DNA of 64,000 bases from Mya arenaria (Eukaryota > Mollusca > Bivalvia > Myida > Myidae): contig NC_069132.1 in the NCBI RefSeq assembly GCF_026914265.1, positions 34,652,932 to 34,716,931 on the forward strand. Reading direction: 5' to 3'. The notes beneath the pieces were generated by a model. That model had not been told where the DNA came from, searched no databases, and worked only from the letters and a program-made list of their open reading frames with translations. A program made the translations under genes and the position numbers. The stretch's first letter is position 1; each line of letters opens with the position of its first letter. Of the stretch, positions 40,201-48,909 are shown piece after piece.

Positions 40201-42387
40201 AAGGCGACCCGGGTTCGATTCCCGGCCTGGGCGCATGTGAGTTTGGTTAGTGGTCACCAAGCCGGTCAAGTGGGTTTTCTCCGGGTACTTCGGTTTCCCC
40301 CACAACACAAGATCACACTCTCGCGCGATAGTGCCAACGAGAGTGACTTAGTATAAGCTATCATACATTCCTTCACAATCGTTGTAAAATGTGTTATGGT
40401 TAAAGTAAATATCAAGGCAAAATCATACTTTGCTGATGCTACGTCGCTGGTAGCATCTTGGAGCGTCACAGAAGTGCTTTGGTTCCCATGATTGACCTTA
40501 AGAGGAATGGTCAGCTTTCTCTGCTGGCCGTCTGTTGCTACGGTGAGCTCCGTTACTAGGAGACGGTTGAACACGCGATGGGCGTACATGGTAACCGTGA
40601 CCCGCCAGTGATCACCTCGGTATATTTCTTTATAGATTCCTGGAACATAAATCGACTTCTGACTCTAATGAATAAAATTGATCCGCAGCCTTTAGGTTTG
40701 GATCATAGTAGGATATTTGACGCTCAACCGAATTAAACGGCGCAGTTTCAATTCCACGCCCAATCATTTAAATGCATTGTAAACCGCCCATATACATCCG
40801 AGGTTGTTTTCGATGGGAAAAAATGACCAAGGTGGTCCGAACGAATACCTTTTGGAGGGATGTTAAGACGGGGTCCCGTGTTGTAGTGCTGAACGCTTGG
40901 GCACATTATAGGATAGCTCTACATCCTGTCTGTTCTTTATATACCACGTGCATTATATACAACAACATAACAAGGTAGAAATTGCCAATGGGGCCGGCGC
41001 CAATGGGTAGTCGGGCGGCGTCGTAAAATAAACTTTCTCACACAAATATTAGAATGAATGCAGAATAAAATGTAATGCGAGTGTAAACATGGGATTTATC
41101 AAATCGATCATACAAAAGATGGTGCCGTCGTTGTAAGAGCGTTGGACATACCCATGAAAAGAGACATTGAAACAAACAGGATATCATAATCAGTTTACAC
41201 ATACGTTGATGTTGTTTCCATATAGTAAGCAAAATGCGCAGACGTTAGAACCACTTGTCTTCCATCTCAGATAAGTAGATCCAATAATTTAACCATGCTA
41301 GAAATTCTTATCTTGCCCACGGGCGAAGATAAAATGCCCGTATGGAACTCCTTTTTTAATGGTCATCATATTGAAGCTACCTCTCTTGTTGAAGACAGTC
41401 GTCTGTAGCATTATAGAAACCTTGTCTTGTGGCAATATTTAGGGTGCTAATTAACTATTTCTCGCTTCATATGTCACAATAAAAAAGTTTTCACGCACCT
41501 TTCATGAAATAATGTCCCACTTTCATCAGTACTGTACTATTTAAAGACAGCTTTGACTATTAACATTATCTGAATCAATGCGCGCATATCCATGACAACC
41601 ACGAGTTATCAAAAATCCATACGCATTATTTTCACTACGCACAAAAGAGTTCCAGTAAAAAATACATTTTTACTTAGTTTTGTTTAACTGAGGTGGGAGA
41701 AAAAGCATCTACCATAGCCGCTCGTGTAAGATAGGTTCATCCCGACCCTCGCGCAGTGTGTTTTGCGGAAACTCGGTAAACCTCGTTTCCGCAAAACACC
41801 CTGCACTCGGGTCGGAATGATTCTATCTTACACTCTCGGCCATGGAAGATACTTATAGTCTTCCATTAGACGGGTTGTCATTCTGGTTGTTCTAAACAAA
41901 AGTTTCAGCGAAATAATTTAAAACGATTTGTAGACTGTCGTCTGAATAACGTCTTACCCGAATTCATATGTAAACAGTATGTCGTGGATACGTTCTCATC
42001 TGGTGCAAAGTTGATAACGTCGAGTGCGGTGAAGGCTGGTATGCGCGCGCGTGTGGAAGTTGTGCCATTTCCGTTGTAAAGTCCGTTCATGTACACACTG
42101 TCGCTATGGACAACTGTACCCACATGACCGTTACTGATTGAGGGCCACAGTTTGGCGTCGGCTGGGGGACTGTGGTAAGAAAGATAAGATTTTGGTAAGT
42201 ATATATATTGAGGGCATAGCGGAAGTGATGTAATACAGAGCGCTGTAGACAGAAGACGCCAATGTGACGTTACCGATGACGTCAATGCTTCAGCACAAGA
42301 GAGACGGAAATCCAAATGAAAATAGTAGGAGCTACGTTCTTCTTTCGCTGAGCTATCGATATGTCTTCCATTATTTCATATTTATAG

Positions 42388-42458
<71 letters not shown>

Positions 42459-43450
42459 CCACCACCACCACCACCACCACCACCACCACAACCACCACTA
42501 ACAACACCACCACCACCATCAACACCACCAAACAGCAACACACAGCAGCAGCAGCGTCGTCGTCATCGTCGTCGTCTTGGTCGTCGTCGTCGCCGCCTCC
42601 GCCGCTGCCAACAACGACACCAACAACACTGTCACCATCATCATAATCGCCGCTTAATACTTACGTGTCTGTACAAAGATCCCAACCATCTTTATCCGCA
42701 GCAATGTTTTTCTGCAAAGTACAACCATGGTTGACAAAATATTGAGTGGCGTAATTCGTTGTTCCTAGCCATTTTAAAAGAGTTACACTGATTATATAAC
42801 AAAAGTACATAAATGCTTCTCCCAAATACATGCTTTATTTGGTATGTTTTGCCTTATAGATATACGTAAGCCAAATCACTCGAAGTTTGGTCATATTAAT
42901 GAGCGGAAGTTGGTCATAGAAAATAGCGGTTGTTCAAATCAGTACGATAGCAAGTTAGCAACGTGTATGAAGGTGCAGTATATCGTGAGTGTACAAAGAG
43001 CATATTTATTGGCATGAGTTTCCCTATTTAAAAGTGTTTTCCTCTCTCATTGCATCGTTCTATATAGCTCGTGTAGTTGTATTTGTATACAGTCGAAACT
43101 CGATGTGCCGAACTCTGTTATCTCGAATATCTGCTTACCTCGAACTGTTTTCGGATGTGTTGTATTTAATAAGCCATGTTTTGTGTTTTGGTTATATCGA
43201 ATATCCTTTTTCTCGAAGTATTGCCGAAATCCCAACGACTTCGACAAAGCGAGTTTTGGCTATATATATATATATGTAGTTTATAGGGGGATCACTGATT
43301 ATTATTAGATTTTAATAGTTTTCGTGATAATCTAAGTAATATTGATTTAGATAACTGTATATACATGTATCTATTACTATGAATAGTCTGTGTACTCACT
43401 CCAAAAACAAAAACAAGGAAGAGAAATCCTCCTACTCCACAGAATCCCAT
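26360..43450 (-). CDS. PGGHG: Protein-glucosylgalactosylhydroxylysine glucosidase (GH65), 13 exons, 718 aa
   Basis: Exons: 43450-43400, 42711-42665, 42169-41958, 40639-40429, 39757-39573, 38198-37987, 37386-37203, 36586-36377, 35986-35777, 34991-34891, 31129-31004, 28373-28216 and 26609-26360. All are GT-AG with consistent phases, 2157 nt in total. The family enzyme removes glucose from glucosyl-galactosyl-hydroxylysine of collagen. Collinear matches to vertebrate PGGHG include SISNGHVGT, GLYNGNG, HVFWDQDTWMYP (residues 311-322), AWESAFTG, PPDEWHYPVNNSVYTN, LLGFPLQL and IWTEDADG. The three carboxylates reported as essential in the human enzyme have counterparts: Asp315 or Asp317, Glu444 and Glu587. 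The length is close to the human protein (737). Exon 1 adds a signal-like MGFCGVGGFLFLVFVFG, suggesting a secretory or lysosomal product. A minus-strand AATAAA at 26333-26338 lies 22 nt past the stop. Introns carry arrays of several kilobases. Confidence 0.93.
26915..27524. repeat. Palindrome-rich array bracketed by identical 64-bp direct repeats
   Basis: 26915-26978 and 27461-27524 are identical over 64 bp (cagcacaacattcgatcttg ... taacttcacacag). Between them, about ten units of 40-47 bp contain 'gtcgtgctggcacgac' flanked by 'ccaatg/cattgg' and 'aaaaatgaatgtc'. Orientation flips near 27330, so the right part is the reverse complement of the left. The array lies in PGGHG intron 12. No coding is implied by the open frames. 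Confidence 0.9.
28446..29036. repeat. 27-bp satellite with 135-bp higher-order unit
   Basis: The unit is 'ctatcgatcgacgctagataatataa'-like, 27 bp, about 22 copies. Five variants recur in fixed order from about 28640 on, giving a 135-bp higher-order period. One plus frame stays open as YRSTLDN(I) nonapeptides. It lies in PGGHG intron 11. Related units resume at 29605 after an inserted element. Confidence 0.92.
29037..29598. mobile_element. Composite non-coding element D, copy 1
   Basis: It begins 'gtatcttccatggccgagag' and ends 'ctgaggtgggagaaaa'. It matches 41255-41872 in reverse orientation over nearly its full length (for example 'cttcgcccgtgggcaa', 'cacaagacaaggttt'). An inner pair 'ttctcccacctcagtt' (29143) and 'ctgaggtgggagaa' (29583) forms inverted ends of about 455 bp, suggesting one MITE beside or inside another. 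It splits the 27-bp array family in PGGHG intron 11. Confidence 0.8.
29605..29880. repeat. About 50-bp tandem repeat, four to five copies
   Basis: Units of 'gatctacacttgattataaa' + 'catattttgttaaaatataggctagt'. They contain the same gatctac..agat core as the 27-bp array and the unit at 28446-28500. I read them as the continuation of that array beyond the inserted element. A single diverged unit occurs near 30810-30860. Confidence 0.85.
31219..31253. repeat. Poly-C followed by (CA)n
   Basis: About 18 C then about 8 CA units, in PGGHG intron 10, roughly 90 bp upstream of exon 11. Confidence 0.9.
31338..31570. repeat. 36-bp tandem repeat, about six copies
   Basis: The unit is 'catggacatacac(a/c)tttggc' + 'tgacttgcccgtgtta'. 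It is the left part of a larger array zone. The words 'ggacataca' and 'tttggct' are shared with the adjoining 52-bp units. Confidence 0.92.
31600..33650. repeat. 52-bp satellite array, about 39 copies (2 kb)
   Basis: The unit is 'ctaggacatacagctgtggc' + 'ttacttcaccgttgac' + 'ttactttcccatgctt', 52 bp. It is divergent at the left edge (31600-31950) and very homogeneous afterwards. Variants ttcacc/tacacc and atgctt/attctt are interspersed in runs, suggesting block-wise homogenisation. It lies in PGGHG intron 10 and with the 36-bp zone occupies most of it. Confidence 0.97.
33896..34686. mobile_element. DNA-transposon derivative with CAGTAAA ends, non-coding (791 bp)
   Basis: The left end is cagtaaaactgcgatcgctc. 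The right end, reverse-complemented, is cagtaaagttgcgttcgttc. Subterminal 'cgaggtcgccggggaccgag' on the left mirrors 'ggaccaagctccgatctcga' on the right. CAG termini and TCGA-rich ends again suggest a pogo/Tigger-like relic. No transposase is readable. It lies in PGGHG intron 10. Confidence 0.72.
35335..35415. repeat. 81-bp hairpin, near-perfect palindrome
   Basis: Arms of 36-38 bp (cgaaaacttgtcgccggact ... caaaatgaa) with a 7-nt centre (cattccg). The only difference is two extra bases in the left arm. It lies in PGGHG intron 9, abutting the small MITE at 35424. Confidence 0.95.
35424..35572. mobile_element. Short MITE with CAGTAAA-type ends
   Basis: Left: gaaaaactgcgatcgttcga. Right, reverse-complemented: cagtaaaattacgatcgttc. 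Same end type as 33896-34686, about 150 bp, non-coding. Confidence 0.68.
37610..37947. mobile_element. MITE family A, copy 3
   Basis: It runs from ttaaagctgcactctcgcag to taagagtgcagctttaa. It sits in PGGHG intron 6, ending 40 bp from exon 6. Confidence 0.9.
38219..38585. mobile_element. MITE family B, copy 2 (367 bp)
   Basis: It starts ttaaagtgacactcgtactt and ends gagtaagggtgcacctttaa. It is collinear with 18561-18928. It lies in PGGHG intron 5, beginning 21 bp from exon 6, so exon 6 has family A on one side and family B on the other. Confidence 0.9.
39071..39302. mobile_element. Foldback element of about 230 bp
   Basis: The left arm 'tacacataataaacaaataa' + 'tccacttatggccgttta' has its inverse at 39255-39302 (cgaccaaaagtggattattt). 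The arms are about 60 bp. The interior is AT-rich, with inner inverted pieces such as aatctttaaagatt. It lies in PGGHG intron 5. Confidence 0.85.
39382..39557. mobile_element. MITE with CAGTCGAAA ends (pogo/Tigger-like), copy 1
   Basis: Left end cagtcaaaactcgctatgtc. Right end, reverse-complemented, cagtcgaaatttggtatgtc. The interior repeats 'cgagataac' and 'cgacataac' motifs. It resembles 43090-43260. Its right end is 15 bp from PGGHG exon 5. Confidence 0.75.
40165..40400 (+). mobile_element. tRNA-derived SINE, well-preserved copy
   Basis: The head has an A-box-like 'gttagcgcactcgct' and a B box gggttcgattcccggcctgg. The body contains 'gggttttctccgggtacttc' + 'ggtttcccccacaacac', a central segment seen in many invertebrate tRNA-SINEs. 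The tail is 'cacaatcgttgtaaaatgtg'. It lies in PGGHG intron 4, 29 bp from exon 4. A second copy is at 10938-11145. Confidence 0.85.
40776..40845. mobile_element. MITE family C, end fragment
   Basis: 'gtaaaccgcccatatacatc' + 'cgaggttgttttcgatggg' with 'aaggtggtccgaacga' matches one end of family C (compare 17224-17286). The rest of the element is absent. Confidence 0.7.
41255..41872. mobile_element. Composite non-coding element D, copy 2 (inverted relative to 29037)
   Basis: Reverse-complement match to 29037-29598. This copy also keeps a 165-bp palindromic part (41707-41872). There, gcatctaccatagccgctcg...gtaagatagg faces ...tcttacactctcggccatgg, with inner arms around 'gttttgcggaaac'. It lies in PGGHG intron 3. 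Confidence 0.82.
42213..42288 (-). pseudogene. 76-bp duplicate of part of PGGHG exon 6 in intron 2
   Basis: Identical to 38048-38123 except for one base (tagacagaag here, tagacggaag in exon 6). The duplicated part encodes residues in the stretch IDVIGNVTLASSVYSALYYI. It lies in the same orientation in intron 2, 44 bp upstream of exon 3, without flanking intron sequence from the source and without splice sites. Confidence 0.93.
42388..42495. repeat. (TCA)n then (CAC)n microsatellite
   Basis: About 23 tca units followed by about 10 cac units, then cac/aac-rich and gtcgtc-rich tracts to about 42625. It lies in PGGHG intron 2. The Ser/Pro/His frames are triplet by-products. Confidence 0.95.
43090..43260. 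mobile_element. MITE with CAGTCGAAA ends (pogo/Tigger-like), copy 2
   Basis: It starts cagtcgaaactcgatgtgcc. The right end, reverse-complemented, is gccaaaactcgctttgtcga. The interior resembles 39382-39557 ('tgttatctcgaatat', 'ggttatatcgaatat'). It lies in PGGHG intron 1. Confidence 0.75.
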
Positions 43451-43778
43451 TGTTCTTTTAATTCACATACGTCCTCTCTCATAAATACAAATACATCCGC
43501 TTAAAAATCCTTGAAGTGTTTTTGCCACATTTGATAACATTCTTTGCATTGATAAGACACCGGCAAACTGTAGCATTCATTGCACCTTTAAGGTCATGTT
43601 AAGTTATCTGTGGCATAAAGGCCAGGCAAATGCCATTTTAATTGTTTTTCTATTATACTTGTTATGTTATGGAGGAATACATATAAAGATAAGAACGACA
43701 CTAAATGTGCTCTAACTATTAATTGTGGCATGTATTGTATGATATCTAAACTAGAGCTACTACGAATTTCCTTTGATC
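43451..43778. promoter_or_regulatory. Upstream flank of the PGGHG gene
   Basis: Sequence 5' of the PGGHG start codon. It must hold the 5' UTR and probably the promoter. I could not identify a TATA box or transcription start with confidence. A fossil retroelement fragment begins beyond it. Confidence 0.35.
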
Positions 43779-44100
43779 TCATTCAATCTCTCTTATTCTT
43801 GCGGTAAATTTGACCGTTATCAGTTTCGGCCACATATGATCTTTTAAATGTTGATCAATCACAGTATTAAGACGCTGAATCCTAGCTGTGTCAACTACTT
43901 TTAAAGGTTGTTCCAAACAAATTTCATACTGACTAACCAATTCTTTGATGTCAGTAGAAATAACCGGCCAAAACATAACTGACCTTGCTCTTGATAAGCA
44001 GTTTTCAATTCCCAGGTGACTTTGATGGAGTTTCTCTAATATCTGTGACCTAAGAACCCTAGGAATAACTAGTGTTTCATGACCAATCCATTTGTTACGG
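43779..44100 (-). mobile_element. Fossil fragment of a Ty3/Gypsy-type LTR retrotransposon (integrase region)
   Basis: The minus-strand reading shows an integrase zinc-binding-like region typical of Ty3/Gypsy pol. Only this small part is present, with no LTRs, gag, protease or reverse transcriptase nearby. The copy is broken and appears old. Confidence 0.7.
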
Positions 44101-44289
44101 ATAATTCATCTCTATAGGCTCAAATGCATAAATGCCGAAATGACAGTCTTTCTTATGCAATGGCCAACCTATGTTTATGGTTTCCCTTAATTTGCACAGC
44201 TGTTGTGACAGTATTAAAACGCAGCGATGTTAACGACCATAGAATGGCAAGACAGCTTATGTCCGAAATCTCTTATCAGTAGTGTGGTG

Positions 44290-44470
44290 CGCAGGAGCGT
44301 AGCTGCCTATACACGAGTATGTGGCTGAATCCACATGCTTTTGACAAAAGAATAAAAAATCAGCCAAAGTTGCAGTATGCGTACTTCACTACATGATCCT
44401 AAAACTCTCCATTTTCCAGTACTAAATAAAGCACCTCAAAACGCCGAGAAAGCACCATGTTATAATTAAG
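44290..44470. repeat. Dispersed repeat shared with 61126-61380
   Basis: It shares 'gtagctgcctataca', 'tgcgtactt.actacatga', 'tccattt.ccagtactaaat' and 'aaagcac' with the right-hand copy. It is non-coding, with unresolved ends. Confidence 0.65.
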
Positions 44471-44879
44471 GTGTAATCAGTTCATTTTAACTTTAATTAC
44501 ATTATAGACGCCATCAGAATGAGTTTTATCACCACAATTATTCCCTCACCAACCGATGTCACTTTCACTATTTCACTTCGTAGCAATTGGACACAGTGAT
44601 TAGATCTCTGACGTCGATTATTTCTTGGAATTGCCGCTAGATAATTTATTTTGTGACGTCACGTATTTTGCTGTCAACAACGTAATCCGCTCGGTCTAAC
44701 TTTAAAGGTTTCCAGAAGAACGCGTCGCATTCGAAAACAGGTGTCTTGAACCACTACGAGTTTTGTTAGTTGTTGTTAAAGTCGTCATTGTTACCATCAT
44801 CACCGAAATGATCATCATCGTCTACGTTGTTGTCGTCGTATCTAACGACATCACATGTTAAAACAGCACTTTATAAGAA

Positions 44880-45250
44880 TCGATGTGTTTTTGAGGTTAA
44901 ACTTTGAATTTTTTATGTAACCAATGTAACCGGTTGTAACCCGATATTTGACATAGAAAAAACACTTTTTCAAACTTTTAAAAACCTTTGCTGTAACTCA
45001 TTGTGACTATTGTAACCATATAATTAAGATCAGATGTCGACCTGAAAACTCGATTTTTGAGGTTGAACTTGGAAAATTTTCGATGTAACCGATGTTACCA
45101 ATGTAACCGCGTAACCCGATATTTGAAATAGGACCAAGCGTTTTTTCAAACTTCATGAAAACTTTGCTGTAACTCGCATAACTCTGATCAGATGTCGACC
45201 TGAAAACTCGATTTTTGATGCTGAACTTTGACTTTTTTTCAATGTATTCA
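44880..45250. repeat. 160-bp tandem repeat, two and a half copies
   Basis: Units start near 44890, 45058 and 45215 with 'tttttgaggttgaact'-type text. They share 'gtaacccgatatttga', 'tttgctgtaactc' and 'gatcagatgtcgacctgaaa'. 'tgtaacc' recurs within units. Confidence 0.85.
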
Positions 45251-45593
45251 ATATGCTAGGAATATTTGCCTGTAAGGCTGTAACCCATGTAACAATAATG
45301 TGAGAAGGGTTACAAAATTCGAAGGTCTTATTTTATGGGCGTATTCCTTGTCCTAATTGATGACATCACGTGATAATGTTAATCAACCAATCACGCAACA
45401 ATAAAGCGGTAATTAAGTGCTTTATTAACGCTAATGAAAATAGTGGTCTTCAAAGACGATATTTGAGCAAATATCAAAATTTGCTGAAAGGTTGCAGCTT
45501 CTGGTATCTTAGTTTTAACACTCCTAATGATTTGCAACACTTTATTATGTCATACTTAAAAAGTGCATTTTACAAAAACATGAGTGAGTACCT

Positions 45594-45954
45594 TTAAAGC
45601 TGCACTCTCCCAGATATACTATTTTTACAACTTTTTTAGTTTTTGTCTTGGAATGAGCCAATTTTTTGCGTAAATATCTGCAAACCAATGATAAAAGACT
45701 GCTGACAAAAGATCAGATCGCAGAATTTCATATTTCCGTTCGAAAAGTAATGTTTTATGGCGTTACTAACGGTTTAAGAAAACTGCATAAAACATCAAGT
45801 TTTGAACTTAAATATAAAAACCTGCGAACTATTTTTTGTCAGCAGTCTTATATAACTGGTTTCCATGTATTTTTGCAAAAATTGGCTTGTTCCAAGACAA
45901 AAAAATAAAAAAAAAGTTGTCAAAACGTTCAATCTGTGAAAGTGCAACTTTTAA
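45594..45954. mobile_element. MITE family A, copy 4
   Basis: Both family ends are present (ttaaagctgcactctcccag ... gtgaaagtgcaacttttaa). The interior is complete, and the copy is intergenic. Confidence 0.9.
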
Positions 45955-46169
45955 CCTTTCGATATTTATTAAAACGGCTCACTGCTTATCTGGCGTTACA
46001 CATGATTACCAATTTTGAATTAATATTATCTTCTGGGTACAACAGCTTCATCATGATGAAAGCGAATGAGTACATGTTGGGTTAAAAAAGTTTAATATAT
46101 TATCGATACACAGACAATGATATTTTCTTGATGAAGTTTAGTTATTGTTTTAAACGAATGTAGAACAGA

Positions 46170-46690
46170 ACCTCCCATGGACAATACATCCCCAAATCAT
46201 TTTGACATGGTAGACAAAACACCCAAAATCTTTTTGACATGGTGGACAATACATCCCCAAATCATTTTGACATGGTGGACAAAACATCCCAAATCATTTT
46301 GACATGTTGGACAATACATCCCATATCATTTTGACATGGTGGACAAAACATCCCAAATCATTTTGACATGTTGGACAAAACATCCCATATCATTTTGACA
46401 TGGTGGACAAAACATCCCAAATCATTTTGACATGGTAGACAAAACATCCCAAAATATTTTGACATGGTGGACAAAACATCCCATGTCATTTTGATATGGT
46501 GGACAAAACATTCCATGTCATGTTGACATGGTGGACAAAACATCCATATCATGTTGACATGGTGGACAAAAAATCCCGTATCATTTTGACATGGTGGACA
46601 AAACATCCCATGTCATGTTGACATGTTGGACAAAATATCCCACATCATTTTGCATTGTAGTAAAAAAACATTCCCATATCATTTTTACAG
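46170..46690. repeat. 32-bp satellite array, about 16 copies
   Basis: Unit 'atcattttgacatggtggac' + 'aaaacatcccaa'. Three units (96 bp) make a multiple of three, so minus-strand frames stay open as Cys/His-rich text (MFCPPCQND). These are repeat by-products. Confidence 0.95.
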
Positions 46691-48130
46691 TCGGAAGACC
46701 AAGTCTGGTATCAGACTCAAAAAAGGACTTTTATGAAATTACAAAGAAACACCATTTCATTTTACAAGAAAAAATGTAAATAATTGCACTATTTTTAATA
46801 GCAATTTAGCAATTTTCTATATCAAAAAGATTTGCTATTTTACCACTGGAATCTGAAATCATACATAATAGTGTTGATAATATTGTCCCCTGGTTAAATG
46901 AAATTTAAAAATTCAAAACTTAACAGAGATGCTGAAAATTATCGTATAAACTACCATTCCCAAGTTTAACTTAAAAGTTTTAAAAGTATGTAATATATAT
47001 GTAATATATAAGTGAAGAAATTGAGGTATACGATTTAAATGTCTGAGCTAAAATTCTTTGTGGATATTACCATAGCCCAGAAGGAAATGAGTTACGCGCA
47101 TGCGCAATTTAATCGTTAAATCGGTAAAATATACAGCTGTTTTGATACAACATCAATTTACTAGTAAAATCATGGCCAGATCCAGACAAGTCCGTGTTGG
47201 GAGGGCTGACAATGGGTGGGCTCTAGGTGGGTCACCCCTCCCGTTTGAAGAATTTTTTGTCTTTTTTGGATGAAATGGTGCATTTTCCAGTACTTCTTGA
47301 CTACTAGATAGCACATTATTATGATTATTAAAATGGACGAATTTTCCAGCAAATAGTCATTACAGTACACTTTTTGGACTCATAGTTGCGCGATTTCCTA
47401 CTTCTTTACATATCAGTATACATGACTCCTTGGGACACAGCAAAGAACAAGGTCATACTCATAAACATACCATCTTTAATACAGATATATAAGATATACG
47501 ATATATGAACATTTAACATAAAAAAAATTGCAATGGTAAGAAGTTCAAAGTTCTGACTGATAAGGATTACATGGAAAGAACTGAACAAAGTTTACTAACA
47601 GATCATATTAAAACTAGGTGCAATTATATTATTTAGACAAACAATAGAACATTGTCATGACGCAACATTCTGCAAAACTGGCAGCTAATAAAACTTTGCA
47701 AAGTCTGAATAAATGGGCTGATGGCCCTGCGCTTTTTTGCATGTTTTGGTTTAAACACTGTCCAATAGAACACTTGGTAGCGCCATTCTCCTTGGGAACG
47801 ACTTTGCTAACATTTTAATGTTATGTAATTTGTGTTTAATGATTTGTTCAAAATGCCTAGCAGATATTCATGAATAAAGATGATTTAACAAAATAAAAAG
47901 TTCAAACAATTAAAACGATACTATTGTTCAGAAATGAACCTCTATTTTAGCTATATGAATACATTTTTTTTTAAATCAACTAAATCATAGTCGAGGCAAT
48001 GTTTGGCCTCAAAATACTCTAAGCGAATTCATCAAAGACATCAAAGCAATTCTGGCGGTTGTTTTACGAATACCATACACGAACATGTATGATTAGTATT
48101 AAAACAAGCAAACAAAAACAAGTCAACTTC
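46691..48130. other. Intergenic, no gene recognised
   Basis: AT-rich. It contains 'cgcgcatgcgca' near 47095, which fits the NRF-1 type palindrome but has no gene start beside it. A block at 47160-47370 ('ggtgggtcacccctcccg', 'gcattttccagtacttcttg') resembles part of the dispersed repeat at 44290 and 61126. Confidence 0.4.
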
Positions 48131-48138
48131 CGCAGCCT

Positions 48139-48909
48139 CTCAGATACCCTTAGTCTGGTTCCCTGCTTACTGATATTCCATACAGTGTAAGGGGAAGGTT
48201 CTCCAGGCTCAGATACCCTTAGTCTGGTTCCCTGCTTACTGATATTCCATACCGTGTAAGGGGAAGGTTCTCCAGACTCAGATACCCTTAGTCTGGTTCC
48301 CTGCTTACTGATATTCCATACAGTGTAAGGGGAAGGTTCTCCAGACTCAGATACCCTTAGTCTGGTTCCCTGCTTACTGATATTCCATACAGTGTAAGGG
48401 GAAGGTTCTCCAGACTCAGATACCCTTAGTCTGGTTCCCTGCTTACTGATATTCCATACAGTGTAAGGGGAAGGTTCTCCAGACTCAGATACCCTTAGTC
48501 TGGTTCCCTGCTTACTGATATTCCATACCGTGTAAGGGGAAGGTTCTCCAGACTCAGATACCCTTAGTCTGGTTCCCTGCTTACTGATATTCCATACAAT
48601 GTAAGGGGAAGGTTCTCCAGACTCAGATACCCTTAGTCTGGTTCCCTGCTTACTGATATTCCATACCGTGTAAGGGGAAGGTTCTCCAGACTCAGATACC
48701 CTTAGTCTGGTTCCCTGCTTACTGATATTCCATACAATGTAAGGGGAAGGTTCTCCAGACTCAGATACCCTTAGTCTGGTTCCCTGCTTACTGATATTCC
48801 ATACAGTGTAAGGGGAAGGTTCTCCAGACTCAGATACCCTTAGTCTGGTTCCCTGCTTACTGATATTCCATACAGTGTAAGGGGAAGGTTCTCCAGACTC
48901 AGATACCCT
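48139..48909. repeat. 69-bp minisatellite, about 11 highly similar copies
   Basis: Unit 'agtctggttccctgcttact' + 'gatattccatacagtgtaag' + 'gggaaggttctccagactcagataccctt'. Copies differ at only one or two positions (acagtg, accgtg, acaatg). The minus strand stays open for 290 codons as a 23-residue repeat containing SESGEPSPY and VWNISKQGT. Each unit holds a 7-bp inverted repeat, ccagact / agtctgg, around an 11-nt loop. The array starts exactly where the kinase reading frame stops. Confidence 0.96.

Noticed and set aside
40168-40240. tRNA gene in PGGHG intron 4
   Set aside because: The acceptor stem does not pair and SINE body sequence follows directly.
47093-47106. NRF-1 site marking a promoter (cgcgcatgcgca)
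   Set aside because: No gene start or other promoter feature lies nearby. A single palindromic 12-mer is not enough.
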